64,000 nt of DNA. Origin: Schinkia azotoformans LMG 9581. GTDB taxonomy: Bacteria > Bacillota > Bacilli > Bacillales > Bacillaceae_J. The stretch spans positions 1-64,000 of the forward strand of contig NZ_AJLR01000033.1 in NCBI RefSeq assembly GCF_000307855.1. The letters run 5' to 3'. Under the pieces are notes generated by a model. That model was not told the origin of the DNA. It saw only the letters and a program-made list of their open reading frames with translations, and did no database searches. Below are positions 8,748 through 18,058 of the stretch, in pieces (within the stretch, counting starts at the first letter, position 1; each line of letters starts with the position of its first letter). The position numbers and the translations under genes are program-made.

Positions 8748-9116
8748 ATGGAAGAAGAATTGATCATTACCAGCGAAGTAATGAACGATACATTACTGAT
8801 TACCTTAATAGGTGATCTTACAAAAACATCTGGTGAAAAATTACTGAATTTTCATCAATGGGAACAGGGCCTGCCTAATAACCTCTCTATATTCATTATC
8901 AATTTTGATAAAGTGAACTATATTAATAGTGCCGGTATAGCATACTTGATTCGTCTATGTCGATTGTTAGCTGGAAATCATATTACAATGAGGGCATTTG
9001 GGCTCGAATATCATTATGAAAAAATGTTTAGTATCGTTGGTCTATCTAGGTATTTGTCCTATTACCCAAGTCAATGGGCTGCCGTTGAAGGAATAGAAAA
9101 TATAACTAAAAATTAA
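8748..9116 (+). CDS. STAS-domain anti-sigma factor antagonist
   Basis: A 122-aa cytoplasmic STAS protein of the RsbV/SpoIIAA type. The motif VNYINSAGIAYLIRLCR carries the expected phosphorylation serine at S61. It is presumably phosphorylated by the kinase encoded just upstream and dephosphorylated by the PP2C protein of the same operon, so that it controls release of the kinase's unknown partner. It is the last gene of the cassette; no clear terminator follows. Confidence 0.9.
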   Translation: MEEELIITSEVMNDTLLITLIGDLTKTSGEKLLNFHQWEQGLPNNLSIFIINFDKVNYINSAGIAYLIRLCRLLAGNHITMRAFGLEYHYEKMFSIVGLSRYLSYYPSQWAAVEGIENITKN

Positions 9117-9200
9117 AATTTTCAAATTTATTGAAACCTTTCCTTTCTTATTTTCGTCTATATTAATTGTAGGAAAATATTGGAGGAGGGGTTTTAAAAA

Positions 9201-11477
9201 TTGTCTATTAAAAAAGTTGGAGCTATTTATGTATCATCGGCCCTTGCTTTATCAGCATTGATGCCAATTAACAATGTCCATGCTGAAGTAAAAAGCGTAA
9301 TGTTAACAGAGCAGGGAGGTATCGAACAGTCTTCTGAGGCTTCCATTCTAGATGTTGATAAGGAAAAATTAATCGCAAAAGTTAAAGAATTGTTCCCTAA
9401 TCAATTGGATATGGTAAGTAACAAAGATTTCAACGTCAGTTTTAATCCATCAAGACCAGGAATGGGGATGGAAACGTACGATTTGCATTTTTATAAGGAA
9501 ATGGGCGCAGGGAAGCAAATGAATGGCCATTTTTCATTCACCGGTAAAGATCTGGCATTAATTTCTTTCTATTACGATCCTGCGGATAAGAAGGATGCCT
9601 TATTCCCTGCAAAGGTAACGAGGGAAGAAGCACAAAAAACAGCAACAAAGTTTTTAGAAAAATTAAAACTTAATGGTCAATATCAATTGTCAGACGAAAA
9701 CATGGACTATTATTCGAATATGAATCGGCCATTAACTGAACCTGTTATGTATCATTTTACATATGATAAGCTTGAAAACGGAGTTCCTGTTCAATATAGA
9801 AATGCCAGCATCACTGTACTTGGAAACGGGGAAGTGACACAGTTTTATATTGGTTTCATGACTGAAAATAAGGCCAATTTCGAAAGTAAAAATAATGTAA
9901 TTGCAAAGAATGATGCATTACAAATTCTAAATGACAATCTTCAACTTGACCTGCGTTATCTAGTTGATTATGACTATTTAAATGACAAAGCATCGGTTAA
10001 ACTTACTTTTGTACCGGACCCAGCGATCATGGGGATTCATGCAAAAACAAAAGAGTTTAAAATCGGCGAAAAGTTCTACAAAGATTTACCGAAAAAGAAA
10101 GAAATCAAAATGCTTGCGAGCCAATCAACAGGAAAATCAGGCAATACGCTTTCCAAGGAAGAGGCAAAAGCATTAGCAGAAAAAATACTTAAGCCTAAAA
10201 AGGATAATGTTAAACTGGCGATTGAAGGAATTCAAGAGACCGAACGTAATGGAGTAAAAATATACAGTATCCACTTTATGTATTATGAAGGGTCAGGTGG
10301 ATCTGGTTCATCACTGGAGATTAATAAAGAAACAGGTGAGATTCTAAATTACTATAACCAAAATCGTGACTTTTATTATTACATGGACCCACAAGAAATG
10401 AAAGATGTTAAGCCAAAGATCACGGAAGAACAGGCATTAAAAAAAGCAATGGAGTATTTGAAACAGTATGCACCATCTAACCTAAACCAATATGCTTATC
10501 CATTAGATGGAACTGATAGTGGCTACCGGAAAGATGGGAATGAATATTACTTCAACTTTCCGCGCATCAAAGACGGGATTATCGTAAATGGCAATGGAAT
10601 CGGTGTTAGTGTTTCAGCAGACGATGGAGAGCTTTATTCTTTGAATGTTAATTATAATAAAGTGACTGGCTGGCCAGATGTAAACAAAGCGATTGACCGA
10701 GAAAAAGCATTGGAGGCCATCAAAGGAAATCTCGATGTGAAACTGATGTATACAGCGAATTCTCCAATGGGAGATGAAGAATATCGTTTAGTCTACACGG
10801 CTAATCAAAAAGATGTTACTACTTATTTCAATGCAGTCAGCGGAGCTTGGGAAAAATACTCCTATGCAGGTGAAAACACAGCAAAAGAGAAGCCAAAGAT
10901 CACCCATTCTTGGGCTAGCGATGAATTAAACTTTTTGCTCGACGCGAACATTATCAAGGTAGAAGACCCTGCTACGTTTAATCCGGATCGTGCTGTATCA
11001 AAAGGGGAAGCATTAGAGATTTTATATAAATCACTGGCTAATTTTTATGATTATGATCCACGCTTTAGAGATGTAGGTCAAGATAAGCAGCAAACATATG
11101 AAAATATTAAGCCTGACCATCCCTTATACAATATTATCGAACGGGCGGCCGAACAAAAGATTATTGATCCAACGATGAAGACATTTAATACAGAAGAAAA
11201 GCTGACAAAAGAAGAATTAGCCTACTGGTATGTCCGCGCACTTGGTTTACAGGTTGTGGCTGACCATAAAGAAATATTTACGATGAGCTTTAAAGATACA
11301 AAGGAAATGAATGAAAAATATCAGGGCCATATTGCCTTAGTCAATGGTCTAGGTATTTTTACAAAAGATGCGAACCAACAATTTCAACCAAAAAATGAAG
11401 TTACTTTAGCAGAATTAGCAGTTTCAAATGTTCGTCTAGCGAAAATTGCGGCAGAGATGAATGTGAATTTTAGGTAA
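9201..11477 (+). CDS. Secreted YcdB/YcdC-like protein with C-terminal SLH domains
   Basis: A 758-aa exported protein. It starts at TTG (GGAGGAGGGG lies 9 nt upstream), and residues 1-28 form a signal peptide ending NVHAEVKS. Residues about 45-560 contain repeated YcdB/PepSY-like units, each with a segment like ITEEQALKKAMEYLKQY followed by a beta-rich part. From about 570 the sequence becomes S-layer-homology-like (SHWASDELNFLLDANIIKVEDPATFNPDRAVSKGEAL and two further units), which should bind secondary wall polymer. The role is unknown. It follows the partner-switching cassette but has its own 85-bp leader. Confidence 0.8.
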   Translation: MSIKKVGAIYVSSALALSALMPINNVHAEVKSVMLTEQGGIEQSSEASILDVDKEKLIAKVKELFPNQLDMVSNKDFNVSFNPSRPGMGMETYDLHFYKEMGAGKQMNGHFSFTGKDLALISFYYDPADKKDALFPAKVTREEAQKTATKFLEKLKLNGQYQLSDENMDYYSNMNRPLTEPVMYHFTYDKLENGVPVQYRNASITVLGNGEVTQFYIGFMTENKANFESKNNVIAKNDALQILNDNLQLDLRYLVDYDYLNDKASVKLTFVPDPAIMGIHAKTKEFKIGEKFYKDLPKKKEIKMLASQSTGKSGNTLSKEEAKALAEKILKPKKDNVKLAIEGIQETERNGVKIYSIHFMYYEGSGGSGSSLEINKETGEILNYYNQNRDFYYYMDPQEMKDVKPKITEEQALKKAMEYLKQYAPSNLNQYAYPLDGTDSGYRKDGNEYYFNFPRIKDGIIVNGNGIGVSVSADDGELYSLNVNYNKVTGWPDVNKAIDREKALEAIKGNLDVKLMYTANSPMGDEEYRLVYTANQKDVTTYFNAVSGAWEKYSYAGENTAKEKPKITHSWASDELNFLLDANIIKVEDPATFNPDRAVSKGEALEILYKSLANFYDYDPRFRDVGQDKQQTYENIKPDHPLYNIIERAAEQKIIDPTMKTFNTEEKLTKEELAYWYVRALGLQVVADHKEIFTMSFKDTKEMNEKYQGHIALVNGLGIFTKDANQQFQPKNEVTLAELAVSNVRLAKIAAEMNVNFR

Positions 11478-11490
11478 ATGCTATAATTTG

Positions 11491-11526
11491 AAAAGGTGTC
11501 TTGGAGTTATTTTCCGAGACACCTTT
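11491..11526. terminator. Bidirectional terminator between convergent genes
   Basis: AAAAGGTGTCT and AGACACCTTT form a stem with A and T runs on either side, serving the SLH gene and the minus-strand germination operon. Confidence 0.8.
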
Positions 11527-12607
11527 ACTTGATGACGCCACGCTCTAAAATACTGACTGTAGCTTTTACTTTAACATCCACATTTGGATAAATATCCTCC
11601 CAGTTTTCACCTTTATAGTTTCTTGTTTGGTGCCGCACATGATGGCCTATACCAATAGGGTCGATCCCCAATTCTTGAAAAGTGGTTAACATTTTTTTGT
11701 TCTTTTTCTTGATATCCTTTTCTATTTGCCGCTCAATATCATTTATTAAATCATTAGGAATGTATGGACCACTATATTCTCTAATGATTCCCTTGACTTT
11801 TATATTGATAGTTACATTGGGAGAGAATCCACCGTTATTATGTTTAACGACAAATTTTCTTGAAGAGGCAATATTTGTTAGAAAAGCTCGCTCTCCATTA
11901 TCAAGTTTTATAAAAAATACGCCTTTTTTAAAATTTTCGTACATACTCCTTAAATAAAAAAATTCTTGTTGTGGAACAAAGTCAACCATTTTCTCTTTTT
12001 TAAAAAGCGCAACCCCTTTTATCTTTACTCTGTTCTTTTTTTCTTCCAATAACGGCAAAATAGGGTCTATTCCTTTGGAGTAATAAGCAAATTCAAAGGT
12101 ATGCAAATTGGTTAAGGGAAGATTGCTGAATTCTGTATTCTCATCAACTAAATTTGATAGATAAGTCCCTATGGGTTCATCTGTTTTCAGGCTGTGAAGG
12201 ATTTTTTCCGTAGAACCATCGAAAACAGCCAGTTGGATTCTAGCACCAACATTGGGGTCCCTTTGAAGATTATCGATATACCTAAAGATACCTGTCTTTT
12301 CAGCAAGTTCTCGATTAAATAGAGCAATTTGCAGCTTCCCATTTATTAACGGTTTTGATGATTCCGATTCCAACTTATCACGATTTTGATATATTAATGA
12401 TGATGTATTAGAAAAAGCCAGATTTTCTATTGTTTTATCTGGTTTATAAAAAGGTGCAACAGCTGTACCTGTAAATCGGTTTTCAGCAACATAATCATAA
12501 CCAACGGCCATCACTAAAAAGATATCATCAATAATTTGTTTTGGTTGGGCAATTTGTGGAGCAAAGCTGCACCCCAACAAGACTACAAAAAGGATGAATT
12601 TTTTCAT
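11525..12607 (-). CDS. Ger(x)C-family spore germination lipoprotein
   Basis: C subunit of a GerA-type germinant receptor, 360 aa, in the inner spore membrane. The signal peptide ends in a lipobox, LLGC (residues 10-13), so it is lipid-anchored. The body begins IIDDIFLVMAVGYDY, the usual Ger(x)C opening, and the C-terminal third (TFQELGIDPIGIGHHVRHQTRNYKGENWEDIYPNVDVKVKATVSI) is diagnostic. It is the last gene of an A-B-C operon and overlaps the B gene by 4 bp. Confidence 0.9.
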   Translation of the reverse strand: MKKFILFVVLLGCSFAPQIAQPKQIIDDIFLVMAVGYDYVAENRFTGTAVAPFYKPDKTIENLAFSNTSSLIYQNRDKLESESSKPLINGKLQIALFNRELAEKTGIFRYIDNLQRDPNVGARIQLAVFDGSTEKILHSLKTDEPIGTYLSNLVDENTEFSNLPLTNLHTFEFAYYSKGIDPILPLLEEKKNRVKIKGVALFKKEKMVDFVPQQEFFYLRSMYENFKKGVFFIKLDNGERAFLTNIASSRKFVVKHNNGGFSPNVTINIKVKGIIREYSGPYIPNDLINDIERQIEKDIKKKNKKMLTTFQELGIDPIGIGHHVRHQTRNYKGENWEDIYPNVDVKVKATVSILERGVIK

Positions 12608-13692
12608 TTACTTTTCCTCACTTTTACAGAAATCGAGTGAATAATAAAAAGGAGAGGAATATAAACAAAATTATAGTATTTTCCGATGGTACCAACATTG
12701 TCACTAAGTTGACTGATACTTTCTCTTTTCTCAAAATAATTACATCCAATAAATACAATGATCAAGATAATGACTAGAAAATATTTCTGTTTAAAACCAA
12801 CCACTCTTTTACCGATTCTGCTGGCAGCCCATAGAAAAATGGTGATATTAGGCAGGACGACTAAGAGCCATGTGGAGATGCCGATGAATTCGAATCTTTC
12901 AACAAAAGGCAATTCAGCAGTTTTCCATAAGCCTAATGTTGGCCACGTTACAATCTTAATCTGACCAGGACTATAATAAATAATTGTAACGATTTCGATT
13001 AATACATAAAAAAGAGTTGTCGTTAGTGTTCCTAGTTGCGCCCATTTTTGTGTATTCATCCCACCCTTTACATATGGATGAAAAACTAATAAAACCGAAA
13101 AACCTAAATAACTTAATGTCATTTTCAGTGAGGCTGAGAATAATGATTGTAAACCCACATCAAAAAACGGCCCCAGATTTTCCCACCTTGCAAATTTTAG
13201 TGGAAAGAGAAAGGTTAACGCTAAGTAGGCGGGTAAAATGATGCTAAAGAAACTGATCCCTACGACTGTGCGAAATCCCCCCATGACAACATAATAGGTG
13301 AGCATAATAAATGGTAAAGCAAAGCTCCATGTTGCAAGGTCAGGAAAAATCCATACTTGCACCACCTCGATATAACTTCTTAATACGGTAATAGCCGTGA
13401 TAATAAAATATAACATTACGCCAATACTTAAAAGATTCCCAAGCCATGTTCCGAATGCCTGTTGGTGAATATCAATTAAATCCCCTTTTCCATTTCGGAT
13501 AAGCTTATACATAATCCATATAATACCATGAACCATTAAGGCTGCTAGAAGAATCGCAACCCAGCCATCATGACCAGCTTCAAGTATAAACGGCTGAAAT
13601 CCCAGGACACCAACACCGACTTGAACAGATGTTATAATATAAAAAACTAAAAAGGGAGAAACCTGAAACCTTTTATCTATAGGCTTTAACAT
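12604..13692 (-). CDS. GerAB-family germinant receptor permease subunit
   Basis: B subunit of a GerA-type receptor, 362 aa with about ten membrane segments in an APC-type fold; in studied receptors this subunit forms the ligand-binding site. It opens with RFQVSPFLVFYIITSVQVGVGVLGFQPFILEAGHDGW, typical of the family. The gene overlaps gerC by 4 bp (ATGA) and follows gerA by 33 bp. The germinant cannot be read from the sequence. Confidence 0.9.
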   Translation of the reverse strand: MLKPIDKRFQVSPFLVFYIITSVQVGVGVLGFQPFILEAGHDGWVAILLAALMVHGIIWIMYKLIRNGKGDLIDIHQQAFGTWLGNLLSIGVMLYFIITAITVLRSYIEVVQVWIFPDLATWSFALPFIMLTYYVVMGGFRTVVGISFFSIILPAYLALTFLFPLKFARWENLGPFFDVGLQSLFSASLKMTLSYLGFSVLLVFHPYVKGGMNTQKWAQLGTLTTTLFYVLIEIVTIIYYSPGQIKIVTWPTLGLWKTAELPFVERFEFIGISTWLLVVLPNITIFLWAASRIGKRVVGFKQKYFLVIILIIVFIGCNYFEKRESISQLSDNVGTIGKYYNFVYIPLLFIIHSISVKVRKSK

Positions 13693-13725
13693 TCACATCC
13701 ATCCTTTTCCAATACAAATCAGGGG

Positions 13726-15210
13726 CTATTCATCGATATCCTTATTTTTAAATGCTTTATCTTGACTAAACCGCTGTATTTTCTCGGTTTGAACAACAAT
13801 CGGTCTTTTCGATTGTCGAGCAAATGCCATGCGAATGAACGAATCTTTTAGATCAGCTGCTCTAGGAGGATATATTGGCTCCAAATAAGGTCTTCCTAAT
13901 GATGTTAGGCGTAGTAAATGTGTTAGAAAGAACGAAAAACACAACACGATTCCTACAAGGCCCCAAACATGTGCAAACAATAAAAAAGGGAACCTTAGTA
14001 GGCGAATGGTGTTGCCCATTTGGTATACTGGTGTTGTAAAAGAAGCCAGTGCCGCAAGGGCGATAATGATTAATAATACATTACTCGTTAAACCAGCCTC
14101 TACAGAAGCTGTTCCAATCACAATACCGCCAACAATACCGATAGTTTGCCCTACCTTTGTTGGAAGTCTTGCCCCTGCTTCCCTTAACAGTTCTATAACT
14201 AGTTCGAGAACTAAAGCTTCCAGAAACGGTGGGAAAGGAACTAATGTTCTTGATGACACTAGGGTACTCATTAAATCCTTGGGCAGTAATTCAAAATGAT
14301 GGGTAAGGATCGCTACATAAATCGGTGTCATTAATAATGAAAATGCTACTGAAAAGACGCGGATCAAACGAAAGGCAGACGCAATGTGAGGATTAAGAAA
14401 ATAATCCTCAAAAGCTGCGAAGTATTCAATTAGTGTTGTTGGACCGATTAATGCATGTGGCGATCCATCGACAACGATCACAACTTTTCCTTCAGCTAAA
14501 ACAGCCGCAGCACGGTCCGGTCTTTCCGTGTCGAGTAAGACGGGGAAAGGCGAATGATGATTATCTGCTATCATTTGTGTAAGATAGGAGCTATCAATAA
14601 TTTGATCAAATTCAAGATCCCCAATTCGTTGGATAACGGTATTCACATTTTCTTTATTTGCAATTTCATCAATATGAAGCACTGCTACTTGTGTTTTTGA
14701 AATTTTACCGACTTGAAGATTTGTAACTTGTAAATTTGGACTTGGAACTCTTTTTCTAATCAGATTTATATTAGTATCCATCGATTCAACGAAAGCTTCC
14801 TTCGGACCAATGACACTAAATTCAACTTCCGGAGCGGATATTTGGCGAGCTTCATTTTTTTGAGCTTGAACTAGTATAAATTGTTTTGGCTTGTCCTTAT
14901 TTAAATAAATCATAATCGATCCAGTTAATACATGGGATGAGATTTCTTGTATATCATTTGAAATGATTTTATTTTCACATGGTATAGCAAGGCTCAAATC
15001 TTCCAAATTTCTCAAAGTTGATTCCGTTATATAGGGTAAGATATCCCGATGTAACACTTCTACATCAATTAAGGATTTATAATAGGAAATAAAATAAGAA
15101 ACTGTGCCGATTTTATTTTCAAATGTAAGAAAATCATTTGATTGTTTAAATTGTTGCAAAATGGTTGGTGTTGAAGCATTTCCATTACGGGCATTCTTTT
15201 TAAAAAACAT
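13726..15210 (-). CDS. GerAA-family germinant receptor subunit
   Basis: A subunit of a GerA-type receptor, about 494 aa. A large N-terminal soluble domain (to about residue 265) contains TERPDRAAAVLAEGKVVIVVDGSPHALIGPTT. It is followed by about five membrane segments with FPPFLEALVLELVIELLREAGARLP and a cytoplasmic tail. Two adjacent ATGs are possible; I chose 15210 because GGAG lies 7 nt away, against 4 nt for 15213. It is the first gene of the operon and is probably expressed in the forespore. Confidence 0.92.
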   Translation of the reverse strand: MFFKKNARNGNASTPTILQQFKQSNDFLTFENKIGTVSYFISYYKSLIDVEVLHRDILPYITESTLRNLEDLSLAIPCENKIISNDIQEISSHVLTGSIMIYLNKDKPKQFILVQAQKNEARQISAPEVEFSVIGPKEAFVESMDTNINLIRKRVPSPNLQVTNLQVGKISKTQVAVLHIDEIANKENVNTVIQRIGDLEFDQIIDSSYLTQMIADNHHSPFPVLLDTERPDRAAAVLAEGKVVIVVDGSPHALIGPTTLIEYFAAFEDYFLNPHIASAFRLIRVFSVAFSLLMTPIYVAILTHHFELLPKDLMSTLVSSRTLVPFPPFLEALVLELVIELLREAGARLPTKVGQTIGIVGGIVIGTASVEAGLTSNVLLIIIALAALASFTTPVYQMGNTIRLLRFPFLLFAHVWGLVGIVLCFSFFLTHLLRLTSLGRPYLEPIYPPRAADLKDSFIRMAFARQSKRPIVVQTEKIQRFSQDKAFKNKDIDE

Positions 15211-15268
15211 CATGCTTCTCCTTCATAGAAGTTGTTAATTCTTTGTTATCTTTTGCCGTAATTAGGAA

Positions 15269-15275
15269 TAGTATG
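15269..15275 (-). promoter_or_regulatory. Possible sigma-G -10 element for the gerA operon
   Basis: On the minus strand this reads CATACTA, the forespore sigma-G -10 consensus, about 55 nt before the gerA start. No good -35 was seen at the right distance, so the call is tentative. Confidence 0.3.
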
Positions 15276-15353
15276 CGGTTTTAGGCATAATAGAGAAATT
15301 TATTGTATAATGTAGGAAAATGTAATGCAGGTCCTGAAAGGAAGGAATAATAT

Positions 15354-15635
15354 ATGGAAATCACTAGTCATACAGTTGAAAAAATTGAAGATCCAACAGG
15401 GATTTTAATAGGGGATCGATATGAATTTATTTTACAAATTGAAGTGCCCGAAGATGACGATCTCTACTCTGAAAAGGGTGTTTATTTAAAGGCAATTATA
15501 GCTGCAGTCGATGATGCGGTAAGGGTCGCGCAATATCAATTCTTTGAAAACGTTACAAATGAGTACATAGATTTAGAGTTAGAGGACGACGAGAAAGAGT
15601 TTATTGCTGACTACTGTAAGCAGCAATTAGAATAA
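15354..15635 (+). CDS. Small acidic protein, DUF6509-like
   Basis: A 93-aa cytoplasmic protein with many Asp and Glu residues. The opening MEITSHTVEKIEDPTGILIGDRYEFIL and the middle IEVPEDDDLYSEKGVYLKAI resemble a small family in Bacillaceae that I recall as DUF6509; its function is unknown. AAGGAAGG lies upstream of the ATG. It is divergent from the gerA operon and convergent with the racemase gene, so it forms a single-gene unit. Confidence 0.7.
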   Translation: MEITSHTVEKIEDPTGILIGDRYEFILQIEVPEDDDLYSEKGVYLKAIIAAVDDAVRVAQYQFFENVTNEYIDLELEDDEKEFIADYCKQQLE

Positions 15636-15646
15636 GATGCATAATT

Positions 15647-15688
15647 AAAAGTGGCTTCACTAATAATAAGAAGCCACTTTCTTTTTTA
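15647..15688. terminator. Bidirectional terminator
   Basis: AAAGTGGCTTC (15648-15658) pairs perfectly with GAAGCCACTTT (15670-15680) and has flanking A and T runs. It serves the 15354 gene and the minus-strand racemase. Confidence 0.85.
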
Positions 15689-16792
15689 TTTATATACTTT
15701 TTCAAAAACAGTCAATTCATTGACTGCATTTATATCGATATCATAGCCAATTCCCGGGCGATCTGGTACAGTAATCATTCCATTATGTACGGTTACTTCA
15801 GGGCTTATGATATCCTTCTCCCAATAGCGCGAGGATGCGGCCGTGTCCCCTGGTAAACTGAAATTTGAAAGTGTTGTGAGAGCGACATTGTGGGCACGGC
15901 CGACACCGGCTTCGAGCATGCCGCCGCACCATACTCCAATTCCTTTTTCCAAACAAAGATCATGGATGCGCTTTGCTTCCGTTAAGCCGCCGACACGGCC
16001 AATTTTAATATTAATAATTTTACAGCTTCCTAATTCAATCGCTTTTCTTGCATCCTCATAGGAAAGAATACTTTCATCAAGACAAATGGGCGTCTTGATT
16101 TGCTTTTGTAAGACAGCATGATCAATAATATCATCGGAAGCGAGCGGTTGTTCGATCATCATTAATTTAAATTCATCAAGTGCTTTTAATCTCTCAATAT
16201 CATCCAAACGATAGGCAGAATTGGCATCAGCCATTAACGGTAAGGTTGGAAAATGGTTGCGAATTTCTTTTAGGATCTCGATATCTTTACCTGGTTTAAT
16301 TTTAATTTTGATCCTCTTGTAGCCTTCATTTATGGCTTTCTCGATCAAGCTTATTAAATCTGTAGTATTTTTTTGAATACCAATGCTTATGCCAACTTCT
16401 ATTTCTTTTTTCTGACCACCAAGTGCTGTCGCAAGCGGTTGTCCTGAACGCTTTGCATATAAATCCCAGACCGCACCCTCAATGGCCGCTTTTGCCATAT
16501 TATTTTTACGAATTCCTAGAAGCGTTTCGTTAACAATATCAGGATGCTCAACGTGTTTATGTAAAATAGAAGGGATGAGAAAGTCCTCTAACACATGCCA
16601 ATTTGTTTTTAATGTTTCTTCATTATACCACGGGGCGGTAAAGGCAACGGATTCACCCCAGCCGCTCATCCCATATTCATCTTTTGCTTCTACTAAAATA
16701 AATTCCTTATTCCGGATTGTTCCAAAGCTTGTTGTAAAGTCAAATTTCATATTCATTTTTAGATGGCGTAACACAACTTCTTTTATTTGCAC
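15686..16792 (-). CDS. menC: N-acylamino acid racemase / o-succinylbenzoate synthase (enolase superfamily)
   Basis: A 368-aa cytoplasmic enzyme of the muconate-lactonising subgroup. The acid-base lysine lies in [12 protein letters not shown], metal ligands in [17 protein letters not shown] and CLDES, and the second lysine in [11 protein letters not shown]. It fits the promiscuous NSAR/OSBS group, which can make o-succinylbenzoate for menaquinone or racemise N-succinyl amino acids. No men genes are nearby. The gene instead follows a COG3375-type GNAT gene, as in Geobacillus, where the pair converts D-amino acids. I favour racemase as the main role; the symbol follows family usage. Confidence 0.85.
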   Translation of the reverse strand: MQIKEVVLRHLKMNMKFDFTTSFGTIRNKEFILVEAKDEYGMSGWGESVAFTAPWYNEETLKTNWHVLEDFLIPSILHKHVEHPDIVNETLLGIRKNNMAKAAIEGAVWDLYAKRSGQPLATALGGQKKEIEVGISIGIQKNTTDLISLIEKAINEGYKRIKIKIKPGKDIEILKEIRNHFPTLPLMADANSAYRLDDIERLKALDEFKLMMIEQPLASDDIIDHAVLQKQIKTPICLDESILSYEDARKAIELGSCKIINIKIGRVGGLTEAKRIHDLCLEKGIGVWCGGMLEAGVGRAHNVALTTLSNFSLPGDTAASSRYWEKDIISPEVTVHNGMITVPDRPGIGYDIDINAVNELTVFEKVYK

Positions 16793-16822
16793 AATTTTTC
16801 ACCTTCACTTCAAAAATGGTTA

Positions 16823-17680
16823 TCAAAAAACACGGGGTTCCTGAATTAGATCTTCTTTAACGAGTACATAATCATTGACGACATTTTCTTTATTCTTTTT
16901 TTTCACGGCAACTGCAACATAGCCATTGTCAAAAAGCGTTTGAAGTATTTCTCTACTCTTTAAACGCCAATCAAGTGCAAGCTCAAAATCTTCTTTTTTT
17001 AATTGTTGAAAATTAATAGGAACCGGTACTAGGATTTGTTCGATTGTCCGATTTTTTAAAATCCTTTCCAAAGTAGAAGTAACGTCCATTAATTTAGGCA
17101 GACCTTTTTCTATTATTTCAATTTGAAATGGAGATTTTTCATTCCTTACATCGATTTGCTGTTTTTCCTTAATAAATGGGCTATTGAACCACCATTCCAC
17201 TTTGAATCTGTCAGATGGAAGACCGGAGTTTAAGGCATCCATCATGTCGCCATAACAATTTTCAACATATGTACGGCAAATCGCGTGCAGCTTCGATAAA
17301 TTAAAATAACCATTTCTACTTTCAAGCGGGTCATACGTCCATGTCATCATCGAGTAGCCCAGTTCAAGCGATTTTTGACGTTGCACTTCCTTTAAACGGG
17401 CTCCAATTCCTTTTTCCTGGTGTTCTGGGTGAATCCCAAGAATATGCGAGCATAAATAGGACTTTCCGTTTTTAAAACCGGCAAAGCCGTAGCTAAATCC
17501 AACTAAGGTTTCATTTATGTATGCCCCTAATATTAATCCTCCATTTTGAATAGAGGTGAAGGTTTGGTGGAGGGGAATAGGGGGTTCATTCCATATTAGA
17601 TTTTCAAGTCGTTGTACGTCCATAAGTTCGGAGTATGTCGTTAACTCTTGGATGATGATTTGCGGTGGCTCTGCTGGCAC
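16823..17680 (-). CDS. COG3375-type GNAT acyltransferase
   Basis: A 285-aa GNAT-fold protein. The acyl-CoA site is visible in CSHILGIHPEHQEKGIGARLKEVQR (motif A, about 87-111) and is followed by MMTWTYDPLESRNGYFNLSKL, characteristic of this group. It lies 30 bp upstream of the racemase in the same direction. Homologues in Geobacillus, as I recall, succinylate D-amino acids so the racemase can act on them. The third enzyme of that route, an M20 desuccinylase, is not in the window. Confidence 0.8.
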   Translation of the reverse strand: MPAEPPQIIIQELTTYSELMDVQRLENLIWNEPPIPLHQTFTSIQNGGLILGAYINETLVGFSYGFAGFKNGKSYLCSHILGIHPEHQEKGIGARLKEVQRQKSLELGYSMMTWTYDPLESRNGYFNLSKLHAICRTYVENCYGDMMDALNSGLPSDRFKVEWWFNSPFIKEKQQIDVRNEKSPFQIEIIEKGLPKLMDVTSTLERILKNRTIEQILVPVPINFQQLKKEDFELALDWRLKSREILQTLFDNGYVAVAVKKKNKENVVNDYVLVKEDLIQEPRVF

Positions 17681-17733
17681 ATTATTTTCCTCCCCATTTT
17701 TAAATTCTTATTTCATTATACAAAAAGGAAAAA

Positions 17734-17776
17734 TTTGATGCACGTCAAAGCCCTGTTCGTGTTTAATCCCTAAAAT
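17734..17776 (+). promoter_or_regulatory. Crp/Fnr-type operator and -10 box of the metal cassette
   Basis: A perfect inverted repeat TTTGA-N6-TCAAA (17734-17749) is centred at 17741.5. TAAAAT at 17771-17776 is a good -10, giving a start near 17783 and placing the operator at about -41.5, the class II activator position. The last gene of the cassette encodes a Crp/Fnr protein that may bind here. Confidence 0.55.
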
Positions 17777-17819
17777 GAAGATAGAATCAATAAAACATAT
17801 TAAAAGGGGAAATGAAAAT

Positions 17820-18041
17820 ATGAAAACTGTAAAATTTCAAATGGAAGAACTAACATGTCCAAGCTGTATCAAAAAAATTGAAGGAGTGTTATCTAAACAA
17901 GAGGGAGTTTCAGAAGTAAAAGTCCTTTTTAATTCGAGCAAAGTGAAAGTAATCTTTGATGAAAATCTTGTTTCCGCGGAAAATCTTGCTTCAACGATCA
18001 AAAAACTAGGCTATCAAGTACTAAATAGGAAAATTTCGTAA
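17820..18041 (+). CDS. HMA-domain metallochaperone
   Basis: A 73-aa soluble ferredoxin-like HMA domain with the metal-binding motif CPSC (ELTCPSCIKKIEGVL) and the usual ending LASTIKKLGYQV. It should carry a soft metal ion to the P-type ATPase encoded 17 bp downstream. I chose ATG 17820, which has AAAAGGGG 9-10 nt upstream, rather than the in-frame ATG at 17775. The ATPase lacks its own N-terminal HMA domain, so this protein probably supplies that function separately. Confidence 0.88.
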   Translation: MKTVKFQMEELTCPSCIKKIEGVLSKQEGVSEVKVLFNSSKVKVIFDENLVSAENLASTIKKLGYQVLNRKIS

Positions 18042-18058
18042 GCAAGGAGGGAAAACGA

